A stretch of 64,000 nt of DNA. Source: Natrialba magadii ATCC 43099. GTDB lineage: Archaea > Halobacteriota > Halobacteria > Halobacteriales > Natrialbaceae. Each line of letters starts with the position of its first letter. Positions within the stretch are counted from its first letter, which is position 1. Position numbers and translations under genes: made by a program. Under the pieces are notes generated by a model. The model worked only from the letters and a program-made list of their open reading frames with translations. It had not been told where the DNA came from and did no database searches. Positions 52,438-61,880 of this stretch are shown piece after piece. The DNA is taken from positions 62,001 to 126,000 of the forward strand of contig NC_013923.1 in NCBI RefSeq assembly GCF_000025625.1, in the 5' to 3' direction.

Positions 52438-54249
52438 TCACTCCTGTTCGAGTTCCGTTCGCAATCGAATCCGTACTCGAGTACCGCATCCTGGGTCGTC
52501 ACACTGTTCGATGGTGAAGGTGCCACCGAGTCTGTCGATGCCCCATTTGATGAGCCAGAGGCCAAGGCCACTGCTGTGGGTTGTCGCCGAAACGGTGCCG
52601 TCGAGGACCGCTGTTCGTTCGTGCGTTGGAATGCCGGGGCCATTGTCGGTCACGATAAGCTCGATACGCGAGTTGGGTGTGTGTTTGGTGGTAGTGATGT
52701 GGACTTGTGGGGGGTGGGATGTCGTGTGTTCGATGCCGTTCTCGAGTACGTTTTCGAGGACGAGCGTTAGCAAGCGTCTGTCAGCGGCGACGATCGCCGT
52801 TGAGGGGACGTCGACGGTGATGATTGCGTCGGGATATTCTGATCGGAGGTTACTGACGACGGTCGAGAGCACGGCTGGGAGTGAGAGTGATTGTAGATCG
52901 AGTGGCTGGGAGAGGAGCTGGTTGACCATCCCGGCGTCGTTGGCGAGGTCGATCAGTTCAGTAGATTGGTCCTGTATCTGTTCGGCGAGTTTCTGTGTTG
53001 GTCCGTCGAGTTCGGTGACGAGTTCTGTCGCGTACCCGTGGACGATCTGCATATCATTTCGCAGATTGTGACGCAGGATCCGGTTGAGTACGTCCAGGTG
53101 CTGTTTGGTCTGCTTTTGGGTTGTGATCTCGGAGGAGACGCCACAGGTTGCGGAGACTGTCCCCGTTTCGTCGAACAGCGGAGTAATCCTGGTGAGATAC
53201 GTTTGGTACCCTGCTGTGGTGAGTCGTTTCTCTTCGAACGTCAGTGATGATTCGCGTTCCAGAACGTCCTGATCGCGTGCTCGAATTTCTGCGGCAATCG
53301 CATCGGAGACGACTGTTTCTGGTGGGTGTCCGACAACTGGCTGCTCGCGCGAAATTCCGTATCTGGTGCGATACTCCTGGTTGAGGAGAACGAACCGACT
53401 GTCGGGATCTCGAATCCAGACTGCGGCTTCGACGTTATCGAGGAGGGCGTGTAGCTGTGCCGTTGTTTCCTCGAGTTCGCGTTCGCGTTCCTTTTGTGCA
53501 GTAATATCACGGAAAACAACGGTGAGCCCGTTGTCGGTTGGGTAGATGTATTCGGCATACCAGCGGTCCTGTGGCTCGTAGTATTCTTCAATACGCCTCG
53601 AGCCGCCGGTATCTAGTACATCGTGGTAGTGGTCGTAGAAACTGGTCGTACTGATTGCTGGTGTGAGTTCCTGAAGCGTGTGGCCAATCAGGTCTGCGGG
53701 TGGACGCTGAAAGAACTTCTGTGCACCCTCGTTCGCGTACGTAATGGTCCACTCGGTGTCGAGGACGATAATACCGTCAGAGAGCTGTTCGAGCACTCCG
53801 GCAGAGTTTTGATCGAGCTGGTGTGTGAGCTGGTGGTGTTCATACGATGCTGTGGCCTGTGCAATCTGTTCGACGAGTTGTTGTCCTGCGTCGGGTGATG
53901 TCCGTGGAACGTATCCAGTGACGCCGGACGCAATGGCCTCGCTTGCGAGTTCCTCGCTGCCATTTTCTGGAAACAGGACGATCGGCAGTGCCGGATACTG
54001 AGAACGAATCGCTGTGAGCAGGTCGAGGCCATCCATCTTCGGCAGCTCGTGATCGGTGACAACGCAGTCGATGGCTGTTGTTTCGAGCCGCTCGAGTGCA
54101 CGTTCAGGATCGGATTCGTGTTCGAGTGTAAGGAAGACGTCCTCTATGGTGTGAAATTCGGGGTAGTCGGCGAGTGACCAGTCTGAACCGACCTGTAGTA
54201 CGGTCGCTGTTTTGGCGAGGTCACGAAGTTCGGAGGGAATACTGGTCAT
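52438..54249 (-). CDS. Hybrid histidine kinase: receiver, two PAS, HisKA, ATPase
   Basis: A 603-residue soluble sensor kinase. The receiver domain is at residues 15-135 (phosphoacceptor in CVVTDHELPKMDGLDL). PAS1 is at about 150-265 (LSDGIIVLDTEWTITYANEG) and PAS2 at about 280-390 (NVEAAVWIRDPDSRFVLLNQ). The phosphorylatable histidine is in LNRILRHNLRNDMQIVHGYA. The ATPase domain has LVLENVLENGIEHT (N box), VTDNGPGIP (G1) and SSGLGLWLIKWGID (G2). No membrane helices, so it senses an internal signal. It is divergent from the HalX regulator at 54542, a plausible partner. Confidence 0.92.
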   Translation of the reverse strand: MTSIPSELRDLAKTATVLQVGSDWSLADYPEFHTIEDVFLTLEHESDPERALERLETTAIDCVVTDHELPKMDGLDLLTAIRSQYPALPIVLFPENGSEELASEAIASGVTGYVPRTSPDAGQQLVEQIAQATASYEHHQLTHQLDQNSAGVLEQLSDGIIVLDTEWTITYANEGAQKFFQRPPADLIGHTLQELTPAISTTSFYDHYHDVLDTGGSRRIEEYYEPQDRWYAEYIYPTDNGLTVVFRDITAQKERERELEETTAQLHALLDNVEAAVWIRDPDSRFVLLNQEYRTRYGISREQPVVGHPPETVVSDAIAAEIRARDQDVLERESSLTFEEKRLTTAGYQTYLTRITPLFDETGTVSATCGVSSEITTQKQTKQHLDVLNRILRHNLRNDMQIVHGYATELVTELDGPTQKLAEQIQDQSTELIDLANDAGMVNQLLSQPLDLQSLSLPAVLSTVVSNLRSEYPDAIITVDVPSTAIVAADRRLLTLVLENVLENGIEHTTSHPPQVHITTTKHTPNSRIELIVTDNGPGIPTHERTAVLDGTVSATTHSSGLGLWLIKWGIDRLGGTFTIEQCDDPGCGTRVRIRLRTELEQE

Positions 54250-54541
54250 TGCATCTGTGTTTGTTGGAAGATACTCGACGAACGGTGTACTAGCAATGTG
54301 TTTACACGAACATGGTATATACTATGCGGCCAATATGTCCATTCTGTTACTAGTTTGGTTCGGTCGGAATATGATATCGTATCACCAATCCGTACAATGA
54401 TCTAGCACAGGGCTGTGTTGGCTGGGGGCAGTGTGAGTTGTGTCACACCCTAAATGTTGCTGGCATGCCATTTCCGAATCGTCGAATCGGTCATGAGATT
54501 TATATGCCAGTGCTACCTTTCACTTGCCAGGCGCATGACCA

Positions 54542-55174
54542 ATGACGGAACGAAATGGCTCTCCGACAAGTGAGCAGTCGGAGGTGCTTGTCGTTGATGA
54601 CGAGCCACGACTTGCGGATCTCTTCGAAAGCTGGTTGTCTGCGGAGTGGTCTGTCAGCACTGCCTATAGTGGTAAAGAGGCACTCGAGAAGATCACTGAC
54701 ACGGTAAACATCGTTTTGCTCGACCGTCGGATGCCAGAACAGTCCGGCGACGATGTTCTCTCTGCGATCCGTTCGAACGGCTATGACACGCGGGTCGTGA
54801 TGGTAACTGCCGTCGATCCGGATTTCGATATCATCGAGATGGGGTTCGACGACTATCTTGTCAAGCCGGTGTCGAAGGATGAGCTCATAGCCAGTGTTGA
54901 AGACGTTCTCGGCCGGGCTGCATACGAGTCGTCGATCCGGGAGTATTACTCGCTCGTCTCGAAGCGTGCCCTTCTCGAGAAGGAGAAAGCCGAACACGAA
55001 CTCGCTGAAAATCCGGCATATCAGGAACTCACGGTTCGTATCGAGGATATTGCTGCAGAAACCGATCGGACGATCGCGCGTCTCGAGGACCATACCGACT
55101 TCGCCGATGTCTTCCGCGATATCGACTCTGGCACGGACAGCGTTGGCGATCATCGCTCACACGGTTCGGACTGA
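54542..55174 (+). CDS. HalX-type response regulator
   Basis: A 210-residue protein. The receiver is at residues 12-125 (VLVVDDEPRLADLFESWLSA; phosphoacceptor in IVLLDRRMPEQSGDDV; DDYLVKPVSKDELIA). The HalX domain is at 130-200 (IREYYSLVSKRALLEKEKAE). HalX is a haloarchaea-specific helical output of unknown target. TTTATATGCC at 54499-54508 is a candidate promoter. It shares its upstream region with the receiver-PAS kinase, so the two may form a two-component pair. Confidence 0.92.
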   Translation: MTERNGSPTSEQSEVLVVDDEPRLADLFESWLSAEWSVSTAYSGKEALEKITDTVNIVLLDRRMPEQSGDDVLSAIRSNGYDTRVVMVTAVDPDFDIIEMGFDDYLVKPVSKDELIASVEDVLGRAAYESSIREYYSLVSKRALLEKEKAEHELAENPAYQELTVRIEDIAAETDRTIARLEDHTDFADVFRDIDSGTDSVGDHRSHGSD

Positions 55175-55279
55175 GCGGGTACCGGGCTCTGATCTTCGGT
55201 CTCTGGCCCGTTGTCTCTAATCGAGAGACCCTCGTCCTACTTCTCGCTGGAACTGGTCTGTAATGGGGTGTATTCGCGC

Positions 55280-56554
55280 TCAAATCTGCTCCCAGGCGTC
55301 ATCGTCGTCGGGATCTGGCAAGTCTGTTTTCGTGATTTCAGTCGTCGTATCCTCTTCGTCACCTTCTCCCCTCTCCTCGCTCTCGGGAACATCGACAGTT
55401 TCCGTCGCTTCTGGGTTCGACTCAGCTCTTTTCTCTGGTGTCTCTGTGGTGCCGTGAGCCGACGGTGCCTGTGGGTGTTGCTGGCCGGTCGTCTCGGATA
55501 CTGCGGACTCGTCATGGTTGATTTCGACGGTCGGCCACGCCGTTTCACCCCAGCCGCCACGATCACTGTAGTAGTAGACGACATCGCCGTTAACGGCCGC
55601 AAACAGGTCTCGTTGCGTATCGTGGACGACGCGCTCGTTCGTATCGATGGCGACGTCGACGACGTCCTCCAGCGTCTCGAGTTCGAGATGATGCTCGCCG
55701 ATCCACATCGGTATCGAGCCCCTGGAGATCCACTCGTCGTAGCGTCGCTCGTGCATCCGTCGTTTGGCGTCCGAGACATCAACATTCGATCGTGCTGCAA
55801 CGAGTGTCGCTCCCGTTAGCGAGAGCACTGCGAGCAGGGCTAGCAGACCGACACCAGCCGTATTCGTTGACTCCTGTACTTCCACCGGTGCTGTCTCTGG
55901 GTTCGTGTCTACGATTTCGTGGCTGCCCTCGAGCCAGTATGCGTTCCCAGTCAGCGTCAGTGGTGTTGCATCACTTTCCATACCACTGTTCGAGGGCGTT
56001 TCGTAGGCGCGTTCGATATCGATTGAGACAGAGACGTCTCCAACGCCATCGAGCGTCTGTTCTAACTCGGTCGTCCGTTCCCGGATCGTTCGCACATCAA
56101 CTGTCGCTGCAGTGCTTGCGTGTCCGTCCTCGACGACTGCCGTCTCGTTGCGTACCACGTCGCGGTCGCTCCAGAATACCTCGCCGTTTCGTTCGGCTTC
56201 GTAAACCACTGCTAGTTCGTGAGTGACGGTCGCCTCGTCGAGTGGCTCACCGGAATCGGTGAGCGTCGTTTCCGCTGTAATCGTTAGCTCGGGGGTGTCG
56301 TTGTACGTATAGACTGGACTCGACTCGAGTGTCGTTCCGTTTTCCCACAGCCCGTCCTGAACGACGGTGGCGCTCGTGGAGACGCTCGTCTCGATGTGTT
56401 CTTCACCGACTTCCTGTGTTACTGTTGTTGTGGCTGGTGTCGCGACGACCCACCCTGTCAGCACGAGCAGTGCGAGGCCAACGACGAGGAGTATGAGTAC
56501 AAGCCGCTGGCCGTGTCTGGCGGCAACCAGGTCGAACCGCGGATTATCGATCAT
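55280..56554 (-). CDS. DUF5305 membrane protein
   Basis: A 424-residue protein. An N-terminal helix (LVLILLVVGLALLVLTGWVV) is followed by a large extracytoplasmic beta domain (residues 35-245), a second helix (GVGLLALLAVLSLTGATLVA) and a cytoplasmic acidic tail. DUF5305 genes sit beside signal peptidase I and DUF1102 genes across haloarchaea and may help secrete or assemble surface proteins. The ATG at 56554 is used; a GTG 5 codons upstream is open. Last gene of a minus-strand operon with the signal peptidase and CARDB proteins. Confidence 0.85.
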   Translation of the reverse strand: MIDNPRFDLVAARHGQRLVLILLVVGLALLVLTGWVVATPATTTVTQEVGEEHIETSVSTSATVVQDGLWENGTTLESSPVYTYNDTPELTITAETTLTDSGEPLDEATVTHELAVVYEAERNGEVFWSDRDVVRNETAVVEDGHASTAATVDVRTIRERTTELEQTLDGVGDVSVSIDIERAYETPSNSGMESDATPLTLTGNAYWLEGSHEIVDTNPETAPVEVQESTNTAGVGLLALLAVLSLTGATLVAARSNVDVSDAKRRMHERRYDEWISRGSIPMWIGEHHLELETLEDVVDVAIDTNERVVHDTQRDLFAAVNGDVVYYYSDRGGWGETAWPTVEINHDESAVSETTGQQHPQAPSAHGTTETPEKRAESNPEATETVDVPESEERGEGDEEDTTTEITKTDLPDPDDDDAWEQI

Positions 56555-56700
56555 CGTAGTCTCCCTCACTCGTCAGTTGGACGAGTTTTCCGTTTACGCC
56601 GAGTTCCTCGACTGTCTGGCCAGTGAGTGCGGAATTCGTGTGAATGTCTGCGTGTCGGGACTCATAACGATACTGGTTCGAAACAGCTGTCAGATCGGGT

Positions 56701-57858
56701 CTAGTATCGGAATTTTCGCCGAAGCCGCGTAAGGAGGGGGAGGCTACCACCGGGATTCCGAAGTCGGAGATCGGTCGTGCCAAAGAGTGCGATCATGAGT
56801 GCGACGGTGATACCGACGATCACGCCGTTTACCGCAGCAATTGCGACGAGCGGATGGAGACTGTGAAGCCAGACCAGGAGTGTAGGCGGTAACACCAGTA
56901 GATATCGATGTTCCTCGACGTGACGGGTGTACTCGCCAGTTTCGGCCGGCGCTACGGCGGTCACAGTCGCAGCGTCAGAACTCCGCGGCGAGATCGTCTG
57001 CCACTCTGGGTTCGCGTTCACTGTCTCGTGTCCCGGTTCTCGAGTGACGACGATCGGAAGGTAGCCCGAGTTTTCGGTCTCGTGCTCTATTTCGACGAGT
57101 TCGCCGGGCTCTGCGACCTGTGGGTTCTCACTCGGTGTGGTTGCACTTCCAACGCCGAATGCGATCGTACCCGAGGGGAGCACCATCGACGCCGTTGCGA
57201 ACGTGACGAATACCAGCAACACGAGCCCGATCGTCGCCCAGATCCCGAGTATATTTGGGCGGCTTCGCGACCGTCGTGTGTCTCGTTTTCTTGGGCCGAC
57301 GGTCTCGAGTAGGACGCCGAACCCGAGGAGGGCGATCCCGACGCCGACGAGCAGCGCACCGGCGTTATCAGCGTTGAATACGGCTGTGACGCCGAGGGTG
57401 GCTGTGACCGTTCCGAACACGGATTCGATGACGGATTGGACTCCCATGATGGCGGACCCGAGATACGGGATGGTGACGACCTCTCCATTGACCTGTAGCG
57501 CGTGGGCGACGATTTGCTCGTCGCTGACGGGCGGTTCGTCGGCGTCTTGATCTGTGAACGGGTTCGCGTCGCCAGCCGTGATGTAGCCCTCGTCGGTTTC
57601 GCCGACGATCCGATGAGTTGTGAGTTCTCCGCCGTGGAGATCGATCGCGTCGAAGACGACAACGTCACCTTCCGCTGGCGAACCCGAGATGGCGCTTGGC
57701 ACGGCGATGAAGCCATCGCCTGCGTCCATCGTCGGTTCCATACTCCCGGTAGCAACATAGCCGAGGAGAATCGGTTGGCCGAGTAGCTGGCCAAGTAACA
57801 GCGCGACGATGACGAGTGTCAGAACGAGACCGAGCGCTCGACTCAGAAGTGCCCGCAT
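56701..57858 (-). CDS. Signal peptidase I (Sec11/SipW type) with C-terminal membrane extension
   Basis: A 385-residue protein. The peptidase domain is at residues 1-150, with catalytic Ser in GYVATGSMEPTMDAGDGF, the His in GGELTTHRIVGETDEG and acidic GYITAGDANPFTDQDAD, matching the Ser-His-Asp arrangement of archaeal/SipW-type enzymes rather than Ser-Lys. Two further helices and a beta domain (residues 215-320) form an unusual C-terminal extension. Next to DUF1102 and CARDB proteins it is probably dedicated to these substrates, as SipW is for TasA in Bacillus. ATG at 57858. Confidence 0.88.
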   Translation of the reverse strand: MRALLSRALGLVLTLVIVALLLGQLLGQPILLGYVATGSMEPTMDAGDGFIAVPSAISGSPAEGDVVVFDAIDLHGGELTTHRIVGETDEGYITAGDANPFTDQDADEPPVSDEQIVAHALQVNGEVVTIPYLGSAIMGVQSVIESVFGTVTATLGVTAVFNADNAGALLVGVGIALLGFGVLLETVGPRKRDTRRSRSRPNILGIWATIGLVLLVFVTFATASMVLPSGTIAFGVGSATTPSENPQVAEPGELVEIEHETENSGYLPIVVTREPGHETVNANPEWQTISPRSSDAATVTAVAPAETGEYTRHVEEHRYLLVLPPTLLVWLHSLHPLVAIAAVNGVIVGITVALMIALFGTTDLRLRNPGGSLPLLTRLRRKFRY

Positions 57859-58016
57859 TGGTCAGTGGTTGGGTGGTTGCAATATGGGGTTAGTAGCCGT
57901 TGTTCCGTCAGGAGACCACGACGATCCGTGGGAACGCCGAAACCCTGACCGTTCGTTGCTGATCACCGAAATGGGGTGTTCGCTACTGGCCTCCGTGGTT
58001 GTGTGTTCGATACTGT

Positions 58017-59267
58017 TCATCGATACAACCGAATCGACGTAATCCTTCCGACACCCCTATACCAGACGAGAACGAGCGTGATCGCTGCCGGTGGGGCTGC
58101 TACGACGACCGTCGGTGAAGCGAACTCAGTCACAGAGAGCGGTGTGAGCACGGTGGCGTTGTCCTCGCCAACCGTCACAGTCCCTGCAGGTTCGTCCGCA
58201 ACTGCCAGCTCGTATGTCCCAGGGTCGTCCATACTGAACGCGAACGCCACCGTCGCTTGCTCTCCCGGCGCGAGCGAAACAGCGCGGTCATCGACGACGA
58301 GGCCCCCGACGGCGAGTCCTGGTGTGAACGTTCCCGCCTTGTTTCCGGTGTTCGAAACCGTCGCGCGGACAGTCGTCTCCTCGCCGGGGTCAACCGCATC
58401 CGACTCGAGTACCGTCTCGTCGACGACCAGTTCGGGTTCGTGGTCCGAACCATCGCCGACGGGTACAGTCTGACTGTATAGCAGTGCGTCCTCGTCGCCG
58501 ATTCCGATCTCGAGTGGACCTGGAGAGTGTGGATGCCACTCGAACTGGAGGGTGTCGGTCTCTCCCGGATCCAGCGTTACCGAGCCGGTGTCGACGATCG
58601 TCCCGTTGGCGGACAGCGTTACCGGTTTGCTGCCGGTAGTGTCGCCCACATTTTCGTATGTTGCGGTCACTACCAGGGGCTTCCCCGGTTGTAGCTGCTG
58701 GTTTGTCCCTGTGTCTCCCGTCGTTTCGCGCACCGAAATTGCCACATCCGTTACTGTGAGTTCAGGACCCGACGGCTGTGGCCTCGTCTCGTCATCGGTC
58801 GTTTCGATCGCAACCGTATACTCTGCGTGCTCCTTGCTATACTCGTCTGCAGGCACTGTCGTATCGGCGGTCACTCCGATAGACACCGACTCATCCGCAT
58901 CGAGTGACACTGGATTGGCGGCTGTGATTGGTGTCCGGGAGGCACTCTCGTAGAACGTCAGCGCGTCACTCTCGAATGCGACTTCCTCGATAGAGTCGTC
59001 GTGTGCTGTAATCTCCATTAAGTCGTCTATCGTCGTCACTGCCTCGTCGTTGAGCTGCGTGAGGTTCACCTCGAGTTCGCCTGTCTCGGCACCGCCGGTG
59101 TCGTCGTCGATGATCGCGTAGGGACTTGTGGACTCGAGTGTGAGCGAGCCATCAGCGAGGGTTTCAGTTTGGGGTTCGGCTGCTGGTTCGCCTGCCACCG
59201 AAACGGCCACTGTCGGCACTGTGGCGCAGAGTGCGAGTAGACAGACGAGGAGGAGTTTACCGTTCAT
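58017..59267 (-). CDS. Secreted CARDB-domain surface protein
   Basis: A 416-residue protein. It has a Sec signal (GKLLLVCLLALCATVPTVAV), an N-terminal domain resembling the DUF1102 subunit (SLTLESTSPYAIIDDD; LNDEAVTTIDDLMEITAHDD), two CARDB/NEW3-like Ig domains (PLVVTATYENVGDTTGSKPV; TTVRATVSNTGNKAGTFTPG) and a C-terminal helix with a basic tail (PAAITLVLVWYRGVGRITSI). It is exposed outside and anchored at its C-terminus. It could be an anchor or accessory subunit for the DUF1102 fibre protein encoded just upstream. Confidence 0.8.
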   Translation of the reverse strand: MNGKLLLVCLLALCATVPTVAVSVAGEPAAEPQTETLADGSLTLESTSPYAIIDDDTGGAETGELEVNLTQLNDEAVTTIDDLMEITAHDDSIEEVAFESDALTFYESASRTPITAANPVSLDADESVSIGVTADTTVPADEYSKEHAEYTVAIETTDDETRPQPSGPELTVTDVAISVRETTGDTGTNQQLQPGKPLVVTATYENVGDTTGSKPVTLSANGTIVDTGSVTLDPGETDTLQFEWHPHSPGPLEIGIGDEDALLYSQTVPVGDGSDHEPELVVDETVLESDAVDPGEETTVRATVSNTGNKAGTFTPGLAVGGLVVDDRAVSLAPGEQATVAFAFSMDDPGTYELAVADEPAGTVTVGEDNATVLTPLSVTEFASPTVVVAAPPAAITLVLVWYRGVGRITSIRLYR

Positions 59268-59507
59268 CTCCGTGCGATCGTGGCGGCTATCTGTCGCTGC
59301 CTTTCAGTTTGTTGTGTCGCGTGCGAAGGCTGGACTCCAGCCACCAGTGGCAAACATGGCTGGTGAGCGTCGGTGAAGTGTTCTGGTCGCGTTCTGTACC
59401 CTGGTCACGGTACCCCACAGTTACAGACAAATGGGAACTGTTGTCCGCCGCAATCGGTATAGCGTGCTTGTGACGTGGCCGTGATCGTAGCCGTGGCTAG
59501 TTTCCGT

Positions 59508-60008
59508 TTATTCGTCGTCTGTTTCGGCGCTGATTGTGATCTGTTCTGGGAACGCCGGCTCTTCATCCCCGGTCGTATCGAATTCAACATCCAGCGTGAC
59601 CTGATTTTCGTCGTCCGCTCCAATCTCAATCTCGTCACTTGACGATTCAGGGTTGAACCACATTGGCTCACCGTCTGCACCGATGAGATCCTCTCCGCCT
59701 TCGTCTTCAATCGTGATATCTACCGTCTCTGTCCCGTTGTTTGTAATCTCCAATGCGTCCTCGAACGTCGTGGTTGCGTTCTGGTTGAGGTCATCCAGAT
59801 CGAATTCGATGACATCCTCGTTGTCGTCTCCAGCGAGTCTGTCACTTAGAATCTCGAGTCCCAGCAGTGCTCCCTCGTCGCCTGCTGTTTCGATATCCAC
59901 GGACCGATCCGCTTCGACTGTGTCGAACGCACCCGTTCCGAGTGCCGCCCCGCCGCCTGCAACAATCGTGCCCAGTCCAATCAGTGTCGTTCGTCGGTTG
60001 AGTTTCAT
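59508..60008 (-). CDS. DUF1102 (TasA/camelysin-like) fibre subunit candidate
   Basis: A 166-residue protein starting MKLNRRTTLIGLGTIVAGGG with an RR-type signal and the typical TGAFDTVEADRSVDI cleavage region. The mature domain is a beta sandwich (DQNATTTFEDALEITNNGTE-like strands, VDITIEDEGGEDLIG; NQVTLDVEFDTTGDEEP). DUF1102 proteins belong to the TasA/camelysin superfamily; a TasA-like protein forms archaeal bundling pili in Pyrobaculum. Linked signal peptidase I supports a TasA-SipW-like system. ATG at 60008. First gene of the minus-strand group. Confidence 0.8.
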   Translation of the reverse strand: MKLNRRTTLIGLGTIVAGGGAALGTGAFDTVEADRSVDIETAGDEGALLGLEILSDRLAGDDNEDVIEFDLDDLNQNATTTFEDALEITNNGTETVDITIEDEGGEDLIGADGEPMWFNPESSSDEIEIGADDENQVTLDVEFDTTGDEEPAFPEQITISAETDDE

Positions 60009-60251
60009 GATATATCTCTTTCCCGCGCGATCGACGATCTCATCGTCATCGTCATCGACCGTCGTCACGCAGTTCGTATTTCATACTGTGTATTTCCATC
60101 TACTTTGTATTCAGCAGCCAGAAAACCTTCTGACCGAGCGATACCGTCGTTCAAGCCCTCTCTGAACCTGGTTTTCGTTCCCACGGGCCGGGATATTCGG
60201 CAAGGATTATGTGTCGCGACTCCCGACTCTCTAGACGACCGATCCGTTCTC

Positions 60252-61034
60252 ATGCCTGCTCAATCCGGGACCACCGCTGAACACGTGTCCGACTCGAGTA
60301 CATCGAGTACGAATCCCTCGAGTCAGACGACAGTAGGCCAGGGTCATGCCGACCAGGAGTCCGAAACGGTGGCTGGAGAGACAGCAGAACGGACCAGCGA
60401 AGCGTCGACAGCGTCAGCGACCAATGCGCAGACCAATACTGCAGACTCCGCTGTACAGGGGGGCGCAGCTGGGCAGTCACAGTCTCGCTCTCAGTCTCGC
60501 TCTCAGTCTCGCTCTCAGTCTCTGGATCAGGGCACGATCTTCGACCTGCTGAGTAACCACCGTCGACGCTACGTCATCCACTACTGCAAGCGCGAGGATC
60601 GGCCCGTCGAACTCGGTGAACTCGCCGAGCACGTCGCAGCCTGGGAGTTAGACAAGGAGGTCGCCGAACTCACGTCTGCCGAACGAAAGCGAATCTACAC
60701 CTCGCTACAGCAGACACACCTCCCGACGCTCGATCGGGAAGGAATGGTGCGGTTCGACGACCGGACGATCGAACTCACGGAGAACGCCGCCGACCTTGAG
60801 ATCTACCTCGATATCGTCCCTGGCGACTCGGTTCCATGGGGGCTGTACTACCTCGGTCTCTCCGCGATCGCGACGGTCGTGATGGGAGGACTCTGGCTAG
60901 AACTCGTCCCGACTGAAACGGTGTCGGCACTCGGCTGGTCGACGCTCGTCGTCGCGCTGTTCGTCGGCTCTGCGCTCGTTCACGTCGTACAGAATCGCCG
61001 AATGCGTCTCGGCGACGTCGAGCGGCCGCCGTAA
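60252..61034 (+). CDS. Membrane-anchored HTH protein (DUF7344-like)
   Basis: A 260-residue protein. Residues 1-95 are Ser/Thr/Gln-rich and contain SQSRSQSRSQSRSQS encoded by a 12-bp tandem repeat. Residues 97-185 form a winged helix (IFDLLSNHRRRYVIHYCKRE; ELGELAEHVAAWELDKEVAE; RIYTSLQQTHLPTLDREGMV). Two C-terminal transmembrane helices follow (WGLYYLGLSAIATVVMGGLW; GWSTLVVALFVGSALVHVVQ). DUF7344-type regulators are usual neighbours of haloarchaeal DUF1102 loci, and a membrane-bound regulator of the fibre genes is a reasonable inference. ATG at 60252. Confidence 0.82.
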   Translation: MPAQSGTTAEHVSDSSTSSTNPSSQTTVGQGHADQESETVAGETAERTSEASTASATNAQTNTADSAVQGGAAGQSQSRSQSRSQSRSQSLDQGTIFDLLSNHRRRYVIHYCKREDRPVELGELAEHVAAWELDKEVAELTSAERKRIYTSLQQTHLPTLDREGMVRFDDRTIELTENAADLEIYLDIVPGDSVPWGLYYLGLSAIATVVMGGLWLELVPTETVSALGWSTLVVALFVGSALVHVVQNRRMRLGDVERPP

Positions 61035-61061
61035 ACGCCACTACGCTACGAAGACACACCT

Positions 61062-61880
61062 ATGCGCACGATTACAACACTGGGAATCGGGTTCATCATC
61101 CTCGGGGCAGTGGTGCTGACTGGTCCGGTGTTCGGATTCGGAACGATCAGCGCAGACCGCGGTGTTTCGGTGCAGACGGCCGCCGACAACGAGAGTCTCC
61201 TCGAAATCACTGACACCTCTGAACAGGCCACACTCACTCCCGAGAGTGACGTTGACCTCTTTCACCTGACGGATACGACGGGCCAGATCGATGGAGTCGA
61301 GATCGGGTCCGTGTCGATTGATGGTGTCGACGCAGCGGATTTCGATACCACAGTCGACCAGTCCGACGACGAGTACGTCGTCAGCATCGCTTGCGGCGAT
61401 TCTGCGGCGAATACGGCGGCTCCCGTTTCCGTCGAACTCGTGACCAGCGGTGGCGTCAGTGTCACCGCCGAGCGAACGACGGCCCATGCCATCCCACTCG
61501 AGTGCGGTAGTGACGACGAGGAGGAAACGTACGAGGATGAAGTCGACTCGAACGACGACATTGAGGTCGACGACGATGGTTCGTTCGAGGACGATGTGGA
61601 TATCCGTGGCGGCGGAAGTATCGATGCAGGTGGTGATCTCACCTTTGAAGGGGAGACCAAACTTCGGGGCGATATCAGCGCCGATGGCGACATCACGTTT
61701 GAAGGGGATGTCGATATCACGGGTGGTGCAAGCATCGAAGCAGGCGGCACTATCCATTTCAAGGCCGGTGCTGATCTCAACGGTGACGTACATGCCGGTG
61801 AGGACGTCATGTTCGACGAACCGCCTGACACGTCGGGCGGTTCGAGTATCACAGCCGATGGCGACGTGATCGGCGCATAA
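61062..61880 (+). CDS. Secreted protein: DUF1102-like domain fused to a bactofilin-like beta-helix
   Basis: A 272-residue protein. A Sec-type signal (ITTLGIGFIILGAVVLTGPV, then FGFGTISADRGVSVQTAADN) leads into a DUF1102-like first domain (residues 25-150). An acidic linker (GSDDEEETYEDEVDSNDDIE) precedes a run of short repeats (DIRGGGSIDAGGDLTFEGET; KLRGDISADGDITFEGDVDI; GGASIEAGGTIHFKAGADLN) with a 16-18 residue period. That period is typical of bactofilin/polymer-forming right-handed beta-helices. Bactofilins polymerise in the cytoplasm of bacteria; an exported form would be unusual. It lies 27 bp after the HTH gene on the same strand. Confidence 0.65.
   Translation: MRTITTLGIGFIILGAVVLTGPVFGFGTISADRGVSVQTAADNESLLEITDTSEQATLTPESDVDLFHLTDTTGQIDGVEIGSVSIDGVDAADFDTTVDQSDDEYVVSIACGDSAANTAAPVSVELVTSGGVSVTAERTTAHAIPLECGSDDEEETYEDEVDSNDDIEVDDDGSFEDDVDIRGGGSIDAGGDLTFEGETKLRGDISADGDITFEGDVDITGGASIEAGGTIHFKAGADLNGDVHAGEDVMFDEPPDTSGGSSITADGDVIGA

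Noticed and set aside
56544-56700. Possible small gene between the signal peptidase and DUF5305 genes (ends GKLVQLTSEGDYDDR)
   Set aside because: The last 40 codons look protein-like, but there is no good start clear of the signal peptidase gene, so I could not support it.
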